Shown: in pieces, positions 5,878 to 6,560 of the stretch
How the letters are laid out: each line of letters starts with the position of its first letter
How positions within the stretch are numbered: position 1 is the first letter of the stretch
NCBI GenBank assembly: GCA_021811005.1
Contig: JAJZPY010000108.1
Coordinates: 1-6,560, forward strand
Direction: 5' to 3'
Source of the DNA: Pseudomonadota bacterium
Lineage (GTDB): Bacteria; Pseudomonadota; Gammaproteobacteria; Burkholderiales; Ferrovaceae
DNA length: 6,560 nt
Notes under the pieces: generated by a model
The model's input: the letters and a program-made list of their open reading frames with translations, nothing else
Database searches by the model: none
What the model was told of the DNA's origin: nothing
Made by a program: the position numbers and the translations under genes

Positions 5878-5900
5878 CGGGGGCTCGTCACGAGCCCTTG
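5878..5900 (+). terminator. GC hairpin at the yeiH/response-regulator junction (possible terminator)
   Basis: GGGCTCG (5881-5887) and CGAGCCC (5891-5897) form a perfect seven-base stem with a three-base TCA loop. In plus-strand RNA the stem can extend by two G-U pairs (5880/5898, 5879/5899) and a C-G pair (5878/5900), starting four bases after the yeiH stop. The loop TCA is exactly the TGA stop codon of the convergent response-regulator gene. No strong U-run follows on the plus strand, so it is not a classical intrinsic terminator; it may protect or pause the 3' ends of both transcripts. Confidence 0.4.
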
Positions 5901-6560
5901 GAGATGGCTTTCTGTTCCACGGCAAACAGCACGGCCGCTTCCACGCGCGAACTCAGGTTGAGCTTGTTGAGGATGTGGCGCACGTGCTGTTTCACGGTGT
6001 CGTTGCTGATGCCCAGCGTGCGCGCGATGGCCTTGTTGGTGCTCCCTTCGGCCAGCAACTGCAGGATCTCCCGCTCGCGTTCCGTGAGCTGTTTGAGCGA
6101 GTTCTGGTAGTCTTCCTTGGTGTTGCCCTTCTGCAGGATGCTGATCATCTTCATGGTCATGGAAGGGGCCACCACCATTTCCCCCGAAGCCACGCGGCGG
6201 ATGCCGTCCACCACGTCGTCCGGGGCCATGTCCTTCAACAGGTAACCGCGCACGCCGGCACGCAGGGCAGAGGCCAGGTCCGACTCCGCGTCGCTCATGG
6301 TCAGAATCACCACCGGCGTCTGATGTCCGTCCTTGCGGATTTTTTCCAGCAGCTGCAGGCCGTTGATGGGATCCATGCGCAGGTCCATCACCACCAGGTC
6401 CGGCTTCTGTTCCACCAGCAGCGTGTCCAGTTCCACCGGGCTGTCGGTGGCGCCCACCACCTGGATGCCGTAGCGGTTGGTGAGCAGTTCGGTCAGTCCG
6501 CGCCGGCACAGGCCGTGGTCGTCCACGAGGGCGACGCGCAGGGCTTCGGTGGAAGGGGTT
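5888..6560 (-). CDS. NarL/FixJ-family response regulator (N-terminal end cut by right edge)
   Basis: This two-component response regulator has a receiver domain and a C-terminal LuxR-type helix-turn-helix. The frame stays open to the right edge: upstream of a GTG at 6526 it reads TPSTEALRVAL and then VDDHGLCRRGL, so the beta-1 strand RVALVDD lies upstream of any start at 6526. The true start is at or beyond the edge, and a GTG start at 6526 would remove beta-1. Counting from that GTG, the acidic pair is D2-D3, the phosphorylation site is D48 (DLVVMDLRM, codon at 6383-6385), the switch residue is T77 and the conserved lysine is K98 (YLLKDM). The DNA-binding domain (146-203) contains LTEREREILQLLAEG, then NKAIARTLGISNDTVKQHV. 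The loop after D48 reads MDPINGL rather than the common MPGMNGL. A partner histidine kinase may lie beyond the right edge; the regulated genes cannot be told. It is convergent with yeiH. Confidence 0.93.
   Translation of the reverse strand, partial: TPSTEALRVALVDDHGLCRRGLTELLTNRYGIQVVGATDSPVELDTLLVEQKPDLVVMDLRMDPINGLQLLEKIRKDGHQTPVVILTMSDAESDLASALRAGVRGYLLKDMAPDDVVDGIRRVASGEMVVAPSMTMKMISILQKGNTKEDYQNSLKQLTEREREILQLLAEGSTNKAIARTLGISNDTVKQHVRHILNKLNLSSRVEAAVLFAVEQKAISKGS

Overview
This 6.56 kb window is GC-rich and densely coded. It carries eight protein genes, two of them cut by the window edges. Base composition, gene lengths and the closest remembered relatives (E. coli YhhW, SfsA, Qor, GluQRS, YeiE and YeiH) point to a proteobacterium, most plausibly a GC-rich betaproteobacterium. 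That placement is an inference: no rRNA or other lineage marker is present.

Layout from left to right. (1) On the minus strand, the N-terminal half of an EamA/DMT-type membrane transporter (running off the left edge) lies just downstream of gluQ, which encodes the tRNA-Asp glutamyl-Q synthetase; the two reading frames overlap by 38 bases. (2) A 123-base divergent intergenic region holds a candidate gluQ promoter and a small inverted repeat. (3) On the plus strand follow a pirin-family bicupin (YhhW type), sfsA (PD-(D/E)XK nuclease family) 9 bases later, and qor (zinc-free NADPH:quinone reductase) after a further 67 bases. (4) Convergent to qor, with an 11-base tail overlap, is a LysR-type regulator resembling YeiE. 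It is divergent from a YeiH-family inner-membrane transporter (putative sulfate/sulfite exporter family). The 99-base region between them is AT-rich and contains inverted repeats that could be operators. (5) Convergent to yeiH is a NarL/FixJ-type response regulator whose first codons lie beyond the right edge. A GC hairpin sits at the yeiH/regulator junction.

Functionally these are mostly separate housekeeping or accessory units: tRNA modification, redox and stress functions, and a signalling protein. The one clear regulatory partnership is the LysR/YeiH divergent pair, which matches the yeiE-yeiH arrangement of E. coli and suggests a locally controlled anion (sulfite/sulfate) export module. 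I found no mobile element, CRISPR array, RNA gene or attachment site, and no evidence of an undescribed multi-gene system. The points worth a second look are regulatory or compositional: the LysR/YeiH operator region, the hairpin whose loop is a stop codon, and AT-rich patches inside gluQ and sfsA.
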